Assembly (NCBI GenBank): GCA_030065825.1 | Contig: JASJCY010000058.1 | Coordinates: 1 to 41,280 of the forward strand | Reading direction: 5' to 3' | DNA length: 41,280 nt | Source of the DNA: Nostocaceae cyanobacterium | GTDB lineage: Bacteria; Cyanobacteriota; Cyanobacteriia; Cyanobacteriales; Nostocaceae | Part shown: positions 17,141 through 25,427 of the stretch, piece by piece | Layout: the number at the start of each line of letters is the position of its first letter | Numbering within the stretch: the stretch's first letter is position 1 | Position numbers and translations under genes: made by a program | Notes under the pieces: model-generated | What the model was told of the DNA's origin: nothing | The model's input: the letters and a program-made list of their open reading frames with translations, nothing else | Databases searched by the model: none

Positions 17141-17866
17141 TCAGTCCTCTGGTTCTACTCCCAAAGCACGCAATTGAGCAGCCAGGCGTTCCGCTCTTTG
17201 ACGTTCTTGTTCTACTCTTTCATAACCAGTTAACAACAAATTACCTTGCAAATCCCACCAGCGCAGCCAAGGTAATTCTACATTTTGATATTGTCCTTGC
17301 CAAATGCCTAATTCAACACCCAAAGGAGTTATAGGATAATGTCCCCGTTCATTTGCTGCTAATATTTGATATTGTCCTTCAATCAGGTGATAAACTTCCA
17401 CACTAGCCTTACTTACTTCATAAATACCATAAAAAGCCGGACGAATCACCTGTTCATAAATCCAAAATTTACCAGTTGAGGGTGTATTATCTCGTTCCTC
17501 TTGACCGTCACCAGAGACAAATTCTAATACAATTAATGGGGCAATAAGCTCTCGCCATAACACATATGAACGCCTTGTTAGCCCATCTAAGGTAGGTGGA
17601 ACATTCGGGACATAAAACCAATCGGGAGCTTGTGCACCTCGTTCTGGAGGGTCAGTAATGCGCCAATAAATGCCTAGGTCTTGACCTATACAATAGTGCC
17701 CATCAGGATGGCGTTGTTGTAGTATCGGCTGAATGGAATCAGTAAGTAAAACACTTTGGGGATGTTCTTGCCAATTCTTCACAAAGGTTCCGTCAGACTC
17801 TGGTAGTTGGGTGTGGTCTGGGAAAGGAGTTAGTTCTTCGGTGGGGGGATTGATTGCAGAGGTCAT
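17141..17866 (-). CDS. Uma2 family (DUF820) predicted nuclease
   Basis: Protein of 241 residues of the same superfamily as the gene at 12.7 kb but of a different subgroup. Core features are APDWFYVPNVPP, PLIVLEFVSGDGQEERD and KFWIYEQVIRPAFYGIYE, matching the PD-(D/E)XK-like arrangement, then an aromatic C-terminal part and a basic tail ending LAAQLRALGVEPED. Function in the cell is not established for the family. The end of the gene abuts the second 210-bp repeat. Confidence 0.88.
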   Translation of the reverse strand: MTSAINPPTEELTPFPDHTQLPESDGTFVKNWQEHPQSVLLTDSIQPILQQRHPDGHYCIGQDLGIYWRITDPPERGAQAPDWFYVPNVPPTLDGLTRRSYVLWRELIAPLIVLEFVSGDGQEERDNTPSTGKFWIYEQVIRPAFYGIYEVSKASVEVYHLIEGQYQILAANERGHYPITPLGVELGIWQGQYQNVELPWLRWWDLQGNLLLTGYERVEQERQRAERLAAQLRALGVEPED

Positions 17867-18100
17867 AGAAACTACCTTTGCACTTTACACACTTTACAAG
17901 GGTCATATTCCAGTGTAGCAGTAGACCTGCTAGTTATCGTAACCCTACTACCACAAAAAAAACAATCCTCCCAAGATGGAGCATCACTTACACAATTCAA
18001 CAACTAAGTAGAACAGTGCAGGCATTGCTCTCACCCCAGGAGGCATAGTTGCAAGCAAGTGAATATTTATAAAGAAGTGTTGACAAAAAGCCTTCTGCCT

Positions 18101-18610
18101 TTAAATATCTTTCTCGCTCAATTCCCTGGTCATATAATCAAAAGGCTCATCTACAAAGCTTGTATCAGGGATACCAGCCTCTGCAACTTGCTCTTTGACA
18201 ATATCCTTCATAATTTGGATTCCGCGCACTGTGGGACTAATGGGAACCCCCAGAGAATTGTAAGTTTCCCGCAATCCTTGCAGCACTCGCTCATCCAAAA
18301 CATCCATACTACCAGCGACCATAGCATAAGTAGCATAGCGCAGATAATAGTCCATATCTCGCAGACAAGCCGCATAACGACGAGTCGTGTAGGCATTACC
18401 ACCGGGACGAATCAATTCAGGTAGTTCATCAAATAATTTTAAACCAGCCTGCTTAACAATAGAAGCAGCACTAGAATTCACCACCCCAGCAGCTTGTATC
18501 CGTGCTGTACCGCTTGCAAAATAAGACTTGAGGTTGTCTATGGCATTCCGGTCGAAATAGCGTCCGGCTACGTCATAATTCTTAATTAAGCTTGTAACTG
18601 CATCCCGCAT
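18101..18610 (-). CDS. apcF: Allophycocyanin beta-18 subunit
   Basis: Protein of 169 residues beginning MRDAVTSLIKNYDV. It is a phycobilisome core subunit that replaces ApcB in the core trimer near the linker ApcE. C82 in RRYAACLRDMDYY is the phycocyanobilin attachment site, and N72 in GGNAYTT is the usual methylated asparagine position. The start at 18610 gives the exact family length and has a strong GGAG ribosome site; a longer frame reaching 18718 would add a spurious hydrophobic leader. Divergent from glnA, as I remember for Anabaena/Nostoc genomes. Confidence 0.95.
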   Translation of the reverse strand: MRDAVTSLIKNYDVAGRYFDRNAIDNLKSYFASGTARIQAAGVVNSSAASIVKQAGLKLFDELPELIRPGGNAYTTRRYAACLRDMDYYLRYATYAMVAGSMDVLDERVLQGLRETYNSLGVPISPTVRGIQIMKDIVKEQVAEAGIPDTSFVDEPFDYMTRELSEKDI

Positions 18611-18863
18611 TCCTGTTTTTTCTCCTTTCTCCCAATGGTTCGTATTTTGAATTTGATATTTATTTAGCTGTTTTTGAGGGGAGCAACTGATCAACAAGCT
18701 GCTAGACAAAAACAACAATCTATACGCTCATAAAGGATTCTATGCCAAAGTTGACCCCAATGTGAGAAACTGTAGAGTTTTGTATCATCACTGGCAAAGC
18801 CTTAATATAAATTCATAATTATCCAGGAAAAAAGCTGAATATAACCTGTAAACTTAACAAAAT

Positions 18864-18906
18864 GTAACAGTAAATACAAAATTTCTATTTTTTTTATCTT
18901 TAGGAT
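18864..18906 (+). promoter_or_regulatory. NtcA-activated promoter of glnA
   Basis: A perfect NtcA box GTAACAGTAAATAC (GTA-N8-TAC) is at 18864-18877, followed after 23 bases by TAGGAT (18901-18906), which fits the TAN3T -10 element. This is the canonical class II NtcA promoter layout, giving glnA induction under nitrogen limitation. TATCTT at 18895-18900 is an alternative -10. Confidence 0.85.
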
Positions 18907-19003
18907 ATTCCAGGTGTGTCAAAGTTGGGTTGAGTTGTGCTGGGTCAACATGCATCGAATATTCTAGTCTTAGTTGAGTAAATTGGCATCATAAGGAGTA
19001 ACC

Positions 19004-20422
19004 ATGACAACCCCACAAGAAATTCTGAAGATGATTCAGGATCAAAAAATTCAGATGATCGATCTGAAATTCATTGATATGATCGGAACTTGGCAGCACT
19101 TGACCCTGTTCCAAGATCAGATTGATGAAAGTTCCTTCACCGAGGGTGTACCTTTTGACGGTTCTAGTATCAGGGGTTGGAAAGGGATTGAAGCTTCAGA
19201 TATGGCAATGGTTCTCGATCCTAATACTGCTTGGATCGACCCGTTTATGCAAGAGCCAACACTGAGTATTGTTTGTAGCATTGTAGAACCTCGTACAGGT
19301 GAACCTTACGACCGTTGTCCCCGTTCTATTGCTCAACGAGCCATAGATTACGTAATTTCCAGTGGTATTGGTGATACAGTGTTTTTTGGTCCGGAAGCGG
19401 AATTCTTTATTTTTGATGATGTGCGCTTTGACCAAAATTCTAGTTCTGGTTACTACTACGTAGACTCTGTAGAAGGTCGTTGGAACTCCGGTAGAAATGA
19501 AACAGGTGGTAACTTAGGCTACAAACCCCGCCACAAAGAAGGTTACTTCCCAGTCGCACCCACGGACACTTTCCAGGATATGCGTACAGAAATGTTGCTC
19601 ACCATGGCAAAGTGCGGTGTTCCCATTGAAAAGCACCACCACGAAGTTGCTACTGGTGGTCAGTGTGAACTTGGCTTTAAATTTGGTAAGCTGATTGAAG
19701 CTGCTGACTGGCTGATGACTTACAAATATGTCATCAAAAACGTCGCTAAGAAGTATGGTAGAAGTGTAACCTTTATGCCCAAACCCGTATTTGGTGATAA
19801 TGGTTCGGGTATGCACTGTCACCAGTCCATTTGGAAAGATGGTCAACCCCTATTTGCTGGTAGCGAATATGCTGGCTTGAGCAAAATGGCATTGCATTAC
19901 ATTGGTGGAATCCTCAAGCACGCACCTGCGTTGCTAGCGATTACTAACCCCACTACCAATTCCTACAAGCGTCTAGTACCCGGTTATGAAGCACCAGTGA
20001 ACTTGGCTTATTCCCAAGGTAACCGTTCTGCTTCTATTCGCATTCCTCTGTCTGGTGAGAACCCCAAAGCCAAGCGCTTAGAGTTCCGTTGTCCTGATGC
20101 TACTTCTAACCCATACTTGGCATTTGCTGCTATGCTATGTGCTGGTTTAGATGGTATCAAGAATCAGATCGATCCTGGGGAACCTTTAGACAAGAACATT
20201 TACGAGTTGTCTCCTGAAGAACTCGCTAAAATCCCCTCTACTCCTGGTTCTCTGGACGCTGCACTGGAAGCTTTAGAAAAAGACCACGATTTCTTAACTG
20301 CTGGTGGTGTATTCAGCGAAGACTTTATCCAAAACTGGATTTCCTACAAGTTAGATGCTGAAGTCAACCCCATGCGCTTGCGTCCCCATCCCTACGAGTT
20401 TTCCCTTTACTATGATGTCTAA
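19004..20422 (+). CDS. glnA: Glutamine synthetase type I
   Basis: Protein of 472 residues, the standard GSI length. It condenses ammonium and glutamate with ATP, the main nitrogen-assimilation step in vegetative cells and heterocysts. Signatures: [10 protein letters not shown] near the N-terminus, [16 protein letters not shown] (ATP site), [17 protein letters not shown], and NRSASIRIP. The loop [10 protein letters not shown] contains the tyrosine position adenylylated in enterobacteria, but cyanobacterial GS is controlled instead by small inactivating factors, one of which is encoded just downstream. Ribosome site AAGGAG lies 6 bases before the ATG. Regulated by the NtcA box upstream. Confidence 0.98.
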   Translation: MTTPQEILKMIQDQKIQMIDLKFIDMIGTWQHLTLFQDQIDESSFTEGVPFDGSSIRGWKGIEASDMAMVLDPNTAWIDPFMQEPTLSIVCSIVEPRTGEPYDRCPRSIAQRAIDYVISSGIGDTVFFGPEAEFFIFDDVRFDQNSSSGYYYVDSVEGRWNSGRNETGGNLGYKPRHKEGYFPVAPTDTFQDMRTEMLLTMAKCGVPIEKHHHEVATGGQCELGFKFGKLIEAADWLMTYKYVIKNVAKKYGRSVTFMPKPVFGDNGSGMHCHQSIWKDGQPLFAGSEYAGLSKMALHYIGGILKHAPALLAITNPTTNSYKRLVPGYEAPVNLAYSQGNRSASIRIPLSGENPKAKRLEFRCPDATSNPYLAFAAMLCAGLDGIKNQIDPGEPLDKNIYELSPEELAKIPSTPGSLDAALEALEKDHDFLTAGGVFSEDFIQNWISYKLDAEVNPMRLRPHPYEFSLYYDV

Positions 20423-20449
20423 TGATGTCTAATTGACAACATCATTTTC
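20422..20449 (+). terminator. Terminator-like hairpin after glnA
   Basis: ATGATGT (20422-20428) pairs with ACATCAT (20439-20445) around a 10-base loop, followed by TTTTCT. The stem is short and AT-rich. The stop codon region is itself a small tandem duplication (GATGTCTAAT twice). Confidence 0.5.
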
Positions 20450-20589
20450 TGTTGCATTTGTAGAGAATGTCAGGTTGTTTGTAAATGATTAACAATTATT
20501 TCAGCACCCAAGTTTCTTTGGTGAAGCTAGTTTTCTCAATTTGTTAAGCGATCGCTTTCCTTGGTTTCTACTGACTTAATTTCTTTACC

Positions 20590-21085
20590 TTAAGCAGCAA
20601 GAAGGCTCACACCTACCAGTAATGGAGGTGTTGAGATGAATTGCGAGTGAATCGAATTGCGTGGTTTGATTTTTTGAGCACAGCGAAAACAAAGAAAACC
20701 ACAGCGATGAGATGAGCAAAGCATTGATTGAATCATGATTTTTTTTGGTAAAATTAAGTTGGTCGATGACCCACCCGACTGTATGGAACACAAAGGCTAA
20801 CTTCAAAGTAGTAAGACTTGCCGCAGCAACATCAGAGTTCGGGGAAAACGCAAGCCCTGCTGGGAGCGCCATTGCTGTAAATCCAAGGTGAGCGTATCGT
20901 AGAACAATTAAACTGCCTATGGAAGATGGGCGACTGCCCGGGTTCTCCCTTGAGGAGATAAAGCTGGGAAACCAGTAGAGACGCGGTGTAAGACCAAATT
21001 AAACACGGGTTTAACGAGGCAACTGCGAATGAGACGGGAAGCCTACACTTACAAAGAAGAGAAGTGTAGGTACTTCACAAGACAT
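20590..21085 (+). mobile_element. Decayed IS200/IS605-type element with tnpB 3' remnant and omegaRNA-like right end
   Basis: The right part (about 20980-21085) resembles right ends of cyanobacterial tnpB elements: GCGAATGAGACGGGAAGCC, a 9-bp stem (CCTACACTT/AAGTGTAGG, 21045-21073) and TACTTCAC. A short open frame ending at about 20885 could be a tnpB C-terminal remnant. The left part has a hairpin with one bulged base (CACCTACCA/TGGAGGTG, about 20611-20631), as in IS200/IS605 left ends. No transposase or intact tnpB is present, so this is a relic or a non-autonomous derivative. Assignment rests on remembered end sequences. Confidence 0.55.
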
Positions 21086-21095
21086 CCTCTAAATC

Positions 21096-21125
21096 AAACC
21101 ACCCATTGCGGGTGGTTTCTTTTAT
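21096..21125 (+). terminator. Intrinsic terminator between glnA side and gifA
   Basis: A perfect 9-bp stem AAACCACCC/GGGTGGTTT (21096-21104 with 21110-21118), loop ATTGC, then CTTTT. The T-run favours termination of plus-strand transcripts. The same stem lies 33 bp past the gifA stop and could protect or end that transcript too. Confidence 0.75.
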
Positions 21126-21151
21126 CCGTTATCTATCGTTTGTTACAGAAT

Positions 21152-21352
21152 TTAGCTCATTGCAGCATTACTACGATCATAACTAGCACGAGCGCTAGGA
21201 GTAATTTCACCTTGCAGCGGGTTCCAGTAATGGGATACTTCTCCAGGAAGATGGAGTTCTTCCACACAGCGTTCCCGCATCGATTGTTGACGATTCTTGA
21301 TTAGCTGATAGTGACGCTGCATTAATGCTCTAGCTTTATCTTGAGTGGACAT
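21152..21352 (-). CDS. gifA: Glutamine synthetase inactivating factor IF7
   Basis: Protein of 66 residues beginning MSTQDKARALMQRHYQLIKN. IF7 binds and inactivates glutamine synthetase under nitrogen sufficiency. The N-terminal half is basic, and the arginines known to matter in this family fall at R8, R21 and R28. Length and the NRQQSM motif match. It converges on glnA, its target, across the decayed mobile element, as in Anabaena where gifA is near glnA (from memory). An NtcA box lies upstream, consistent with repression under nitrogen stress, opposite to glnA. Confidence 0.93.
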   Translation of the reverse strand: MSTQDKARALMQRHYQLIKNRQQSMRERCVEELHLPGEVSHYWNPLQGEITPSARASYDRSNAAMS

Positions 21353-21441
21353 ATAACTTTTCTCCCTGTTGATTTGATTAATGCTTAAATAAGCTTGATT
21401 TCATCTGTTTATCTCTACAACTAAGCTATCATTAAAATTCT

Positions 21442-21455
21442 GTATCTGTTGTTAC
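21442..21455 (-). promoter_or_regulatory. NtcA box upstream of gifA
   Basis: GTATCTGTTGTTAC is a perfect GTA-N8-TAC site, 90 bp upstream of the gifA start codon. A TAGCTT -10 candidate (21423-21428 on the minus strand) would put the box over the -35 region, suiting NtcA as a repressor. The -10 choice is tentative. Confidence 0.75.
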
Positions 21456-21690
21456 TGTTTGCTACAATTTAATATAAATTAATAATTGTTGGGGCAGGAA
21501 AAAACGGCAGATATTGTTATATAAAGTAGAGATGAGTAAAATTACTGAAATTCGCCAACAAATAGTTATAAGTCCTGATTTCCGCAATATTTGCCTGAGA
21601 TTTGCGAAAATATCTGTCGAGGTAAGGCAATTTAATATTTACTTTGTTTAAGTTATATATATAAAAGTAACAGCATTCTCAGGTATTATC

Positions 21691-22749
21691 ATGTCTGACA
21701 TTTTTACAAATCTAACTTATCAAGCTTTAAACCAGGGAAAAAGTTACTTTGCTTTTGCTCACAAACAATTAAGTTCGCAGTTAAAAAACCTGGTTTATCC
21801 CCCAGCTGAACAAAAGATTAAGCCAGTTCCCCCAGAATTATTACTAAAAGTTCAAACAAGACTAAATCAACTCCTAGAAACTGACTGGAAAGACGCTGAG
21901 GGGGGAGTTTATCCCCAAAGCTTGTTATTTGATCATCCTTGGTCAGACTTTTTGCGCTACTATCCCTTAGTGTGGCTAGATTTACCCCAAGTCTGGGAAC
22001 GTAGTACAAAAAAGAGATATCAGGAATTTTCCGCTGATATCGAGACAGATGGTTATCCGAGTTATTACTTACAAAATTTCCATCACCAGACAGATGGCTA
22101 CCTGAGCGATATGTCTGCCAATTTGTATGATTTGCAGGTAGAAATTTTGTTTGGTGGTGCTGCGGATGCTATGCGACGGAGAATTTTGGCTCCTCTCAAA
22201 GGAGGATTGAAAATTTTTGCTGATGTATCACCGAGACAGATACGTATTTTAGATGTAGCTTGTGGTACAGGTCGCACTTTAAAAATGATTCGCGCTGCTT
22301 TACCACAATCATCCTTGTTTGGTTGTGATTTATCTCCTGCTTATTTGCGCAAAGCAAATGAATTGTTATCCCAGATTCCTGGGGAATTACCGCAACTGAT
22401 GCAAGCAAATGCAGAAGAGTTACCCTATTTGGATAACTATTTCCATGGAGTGACTTGTGTGTTTATGTTCCATGAGTTACCAGCAACAGCACGTCAGCGA
22501 GTAATTGAAGCAGCTTTTCGGGTGACTAAACCAGGGGGAATCTTTATTATCTGTGACTCAATTCAGAAGAGTGATTCAAAAGATTTAATGCCAATGATGG
22601 AAAACTTCCAAGAACTCTTCCATGAGCCATACTATCGCCATTATATTACAGATGATTTAGGGGAGCGTTTACAGAAGGCAGGTTTTGAGAATATAGAGAC
22701 GCAAGTGCATTTTGTCAGTAAATATCTGATTGCTCATAAACCTGCATGA
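21691..22749 (+). CDS. Class I SAM-dependent methyltransferase
   Basis: Protein of 352 residues. Methyltransferase motif I is ILDVACGTGRTL (186-197), with the SAM-acidic residue in GCDLSP (motif II) and the VFMFHELP and KPGGIFIICDS blocks further on. The 180-residue N-terminal part is not a known catalytic domain and gives the protein about 150 residues more than a bare methyltransferase. Resembles ubiquinone/menaquinone or lipid-type methyltransferases in the catalytic part; the substrate is unknown. It is divergent from gifA, with the promoters sharing 21353-21690. Confidence 0.87.
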   Translation: MSDIFTNLTYQALNQGKSYFAFAHKQLSSQLKNLVYPPAEQKIKPVPPELLLKVQTRLNQLLETDWKDAEGGVYPQSLLFDHPWSDFLRYYPLVWLDLPQVWERSTKKRYQEFSADIETDGYPSYYLQNFHHQTDGYLSDMSANLYDLQVEILFGGAADAMRRRILAPLKGGLKIFADVSPRQIRILDVACGTGRTLKMIRAALPQSSLFGCDLSPAYLRKANELLSQIPGELPQLMQANAEELPYLDNYFHGVTCVFMFHELPATARQRVIEAAFRVTKPGGIFIICDSIQKSDSKDLMPMMENFQELFHEPYYRHYITDDLGERLQKAGFENIETQVHFVSKYLIAHKPA

Positions 22750-22871
22750 TGGAGAATTTTACTCTATGATATAGGATTACTATTTGATTTTTGTTGGGGT
22801 ATTCTGCCTTTGCACTGACAACAGATAGGGGAAGAGGGTAAAGGTTTGGTGGGTTAGAGTGCAAAGAAACC

Positions 22872-23156
22872 GGGTTTCTATGGGTGGGTAAGCGATAAAA
22901 AAGAAACCGGGTTTCTATGGGTGGGTAAGCGATAATTCAGAGTAATAAACCAAAAGAAACCCGGTTTCTCGGGTTTCTATGGGTGGGTAAGCGATAATTC
23001 AGAGTAATAAACCAAAAGAAACCCGGTTTCTCGGGTTTCTATGGGTGGGTAAGCGATAATTCAGAGTAGTAAACCAAAAGAAACCCGGTTTCTCGGGTTT
23101 CTATGGGTGGGTAAGCGATAATTCAGAGTAATAAACCAAAAGAAACCCGGTTTATC
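22872..23156. repeat. 62-bp tandem repeat array
   Basis: Units start at 22872 (truncated, 37 bp), 22909, 22971, 23033 and 23095, with a 62-bp period and almost identical sequence. Each full unit contains GGTGGGTAAGCGATAATTCA and ends in the hairpin AGAAACCCG-GTTTCT-CGGGTTTCT. The 22909 copy reads straight from a precursor AAGAAACCGGGTTTCTATGG. It is not a CRISPR: there are no unique spacers. Confidence 0.88.
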
Positions 23157-23250
23157 GACCCTCACGAGAGTTTTATATTTGTTTTAGAAACACCCTCTTA
23201 GTAAAGATTTGCTGCGTTAGACTAAAGTCATAACGCACCCTACATCTACA

Positions 23251-23335
23251 TCTTCCCCCTCTTCCCACTCTTCCCACTCTTCCCCCTCTTCCCACTCTTC
23301 CCCCTCTTCCCCCTCTTCCCACTCTTCCCCCTCTT
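23251..23335. repeat. CTTCCC(C/A)CT microsatellite
   Basis: About nine reiterations of CTTCCCCCT/CTTCCCACT. The same purine/pyrimidine motif (AGAGGGGGA on the other strand) recurs at the right edge of the window (about 41216-41242) and inside two coding regions. No gene is seen in 22750-23412 as a whole. Confidence 0.85.
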
Positions 23336-23412
23336 GTTACTATTTTGAGTTTATCAAAATTAAGAGCAAGTTTGTCCTTTGCGATTGTTTAATTAATAAG
23401 TGAGTTGTACAA

Positions 23413-24315
23413 ATGATATCAACTGAATCAGCATCTACTCTTACCATTGGGAATATTGGTGGTATGGTTTATGAATATTTCTGGAACTGGCAAGGAAAGC
23501 AATTAAAAATAGTTTATGAAACCCGAGGAGAAGGACAACCAGTATTATTACTACCTGCCTTTAGTACGGTTTCTAGTCGTGGAGAAATGGCAGGAATTGC
23601 GGAAATTATTTCATCGCAGTTTCAAGTTGTGGCATTAGATTGGCTGGGGTTTGGTGAATCTGAACGACCAAATTTAGATTATAATCCTGCTATTTATCAG
23701 CAATTAGTTGAAGAGTTTGTCCAATCTATTTTTGATATTCCAATTATTATCATTGCCGCAGGTCATGCATCTGGTTATGCTGTGAACTTAGCAAAAAAAT
23801 GTCCAAATAATGTTGCAAAATTAGTTTTAATTGCTCCTACTTGGCGTGGTCCTTTGCGAGTGATGGGATTACCAGAAACAGTCAGAACAATGGTGAGAGA
23901 AATGGTTTGTTCTCCTGGTATTGGGCAAATTCTTTATCAGTTAAATACCACTCCTGGATTTTTGCGTTTTATGTATAGCCGACATGTTTATGTAGATGAA
24001 AGCAAGTTAAATCCAGAATTTATCAATCAAAAAAGGCAAATTACCCAACAACCAGGAGCAAGATTTGCCCCGGCTGCATTTGTCACTGGGGGAATCGATC
24101 CTGTAGAAAAACGTGGAGATTTAATAGTTACTTTGCAATCTTTATCTATCCCAATATTAGTAATTGTTGCTCAACAAGCACCCCCTGCATCATTAGCAGA
24201 AATGTTAGCAATAGCTGAGTTATCTCAAGTCGAGAAAATTGAATTATCTGGAACTTTGGGTATCCATGAAGAATATCCGGTAAATGTGAGTGAAGCAATC
24301 TGTAATTTTTTGTGA
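23413..24315 (+). CDS. Alpha/beta-hydrolase-fold protein, apparently lacking the nucleophile serine
   Basis: Protein of 300 residues with the fold's landmarks: strand VLLLPAF (44-50), LDWLGFGESERP (75-86), the elbow region AAGHASGYAV (115-124), LVLIAPTWRGP, and a late GIHEEYP with H285. In the usual G-x-S-x-G elbow the nucleophile would be residue 119, which is alanine here (G117-H-A-S-G121). Either S120 serves with a shifted elbow, or the protein is a non-catalytic or differently acting member. Divergent spacing and AT-rich composition fit a stand-alone gene. Substrate unknown. Confidence 0.85.
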   Translation: MISTESASTLTIGNIGGMVYEYFWNWQGKQLKIVYETRGEGQPVLLLPAFSTVSSRGEMAGIAEIISSQFQVVALDWLGFGESERPNLDYNPAIYQQLVEEFVQSIFDIPIIIIAAGHASGYAVNLAKKCPNNVAKLVLIAPTWRGPLRVMGLPETVRTMVREMVCSPGIGQILYQLNTTPGFLRFMYSRHVYVDESKLNPEFINQKRQITQQPGARFAPAAFVTGGIDPVEKRGDLIVTLQSLSIPILVIVAQQAPPASLAEMLAIAELSQVEKIELSGTLGIHEEYPVNVSEAICNFL

Positions 24316-25102
24316 ATTCCCAGGTAATTTATGTGAATTGATATTAAAGTCATAGTCGTAAAAAATCATTTTTGAAGATGCGTTAAGTAAGTAGACGGAA
24401 ATAAATACAACGGCAGTTAGGAAACGTCAATAAAGAGTGAAACCTTTACTAATGACTAATGACAAATAACAAATGACCAATCTTCTAACAACTCAATTGG
24501 ATACAGGTTAAGCGTCGTAAAAGACGGGTAAAGTTTGGTAGGAGTGCAAGCTTGAACACAAACATAAAACCGCTCAAACCCTCTTGTGCTCAAACCCTCT
24601 TCCTTCGCTTTGACAAATGACAAATGACAAAGCAATTTAAATTGCTTGGCAGCAACTGTTGCCAAGCAAAACAAAGTTATATTAATCATGTGAAATAATG
24701 TGGGTCAATGCAAACTTACTGCGTCAACTATGGGATGTATTCACATAGCAAACCCAAAGAAATTTGATTTCAACCCAAAAACAATCCTGATGCAGATATC
24801 AGGTGATTGAGATTTGTGAAAACCAGTGCAAGAGTGATTTTCGAGATTTTCTTGTTAGATGCACGTTAGTTTAATTGAACATCTGTGTGACATGAAAGAT
24901 GGCAATAGTTCCATCCTCAGCATGTATACACATATTACTGGATGCTGAATAATGACAAAAGTCTACTGTTATCTAATTTCTAGGAACTCTGTGTCAAATT
25001 TTGTAATAGATTGTAGCTGAATAAGACACCCTGTATAGCTGACTTTGATTCCTTTGTTAGAAGATAACTACCGTTACAATCAAAGGGATGCATCGGTGGT
25101 TA
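24316..25102. other. Intergenic region with small hairpins, no gene supported
   Basis: It contains reiterated TGACAAATAACAAATGAC motifs (about 24450-24630), a palindrome AGCAATTTAAATTGCT (24631-24646) and an adjoining hairpin CTTGGCA/TGCCAAG (24645-24666). A CAGCAT/ATGCTG pair flanks about 24918-24948. A 77-codon minus-strand frame here lacks any ribosome site or recognisable family. An untranslated RNA is possible but unproven. Confidence 0.5.
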
Positions 25103-25324
25103 TTAGACAATGGTATTTGTATTGGGGGAATATGCACGACGACGACCTTCCCCTCTGTGATGTTTCCTATCTTTGGCTGCATCTTTGTTATTCGAGGTCA
25201 GCACCTCTGATTGATTGGGTAAAATCCGTCCACTACCCCGAGAGGAAAACAATCTATCAGAAATTGTTTGAGTGTAGGAAGCAAACAACAGACCCATGAC
25301 TAAAAGTGAAATTGCTGCACGCAT
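25103..25324 (-). CDS. patX: PatX-type RGSGR peptide precursor (heterocyst pattern inhibitor family)
   Basis: Small protein of 73 residues. Residues 1-27 form a signal-like hydrophobic leader (MRAAISLLVMGLLFASYTQ). The pentapeptide RGSGR is at 29-33 (25226-25240), the sequence by which PatS, HetN and PatX inhibit the differentiation regulator HetR. A second related pentapeptide, RGEGR, is at 57-61 (25142-25156), within HHRGEGRRR. PatX is known as an ancient HetR-associated, leader-bearing RGSGR protein of filamentous cyanobacteria. A DIF-type TCCGGA box lies upstream. Same strand as, and 103 bp after, the FAD gene. No ribosome site is obvious; a second ATG (residue 10) is possible. Confidence 0.85.
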   Translation of the reverse strand: MRAAISLLVMGLLFASYTQTISDRLFSSRGSGRILPNQSEVLTSNNKDAAKDRKHHRGEGRRRAYSPNTNTIV

Positions 25325-25381
25325 AGCAGATGTTTATTTTTAAACTCTCCACTTCACTGATACTTAGTTCTTTTGGCTGCA

Positions 25382-25387
25382 TCCGGA
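25382..25387 (-). promoter_or_regulatory. DIF-type TCCGGA box upstream of patX
   Basis: The palindrome TCCGGA sits 57 bp before the patX start, in the gap after the FAD gene. TCCGGA near -35 marks HetR-dependent, developmentally induced promoters in Anabaena, including patX. A -10 is not clear; TATCAG after 19 bases and TAAGTA after 15 are candidates. Confidence 0.75.
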
Positions 25388-25427
25388 TAAATTCTGACAG
25401 TATTTTTTTTTACTCTCTAAAAATGAT

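Noticed and set aside
18611-18718. Lipoprotein-like N-terminal extension of apcF
   Set aside because: The frame upstream of 18610 looks like a signal peptide, but phycobilisome subunits are cytoplasmic, homologues start at MRDAV and a strong ribosome site precedes that ATG.
22872-23156. CRISPR array
   Set aside because: Units are tandem and nearly identical throughout, with no unique spacers and no cas genes nearby. The same reasoning excludes 7200-8194.
25045-25299. 84-codon plus-strand frame opposite patX
   Set aside because: No family, no ribosome site, and the opposite strand has signal peptide, RGSGR and a DIF box.
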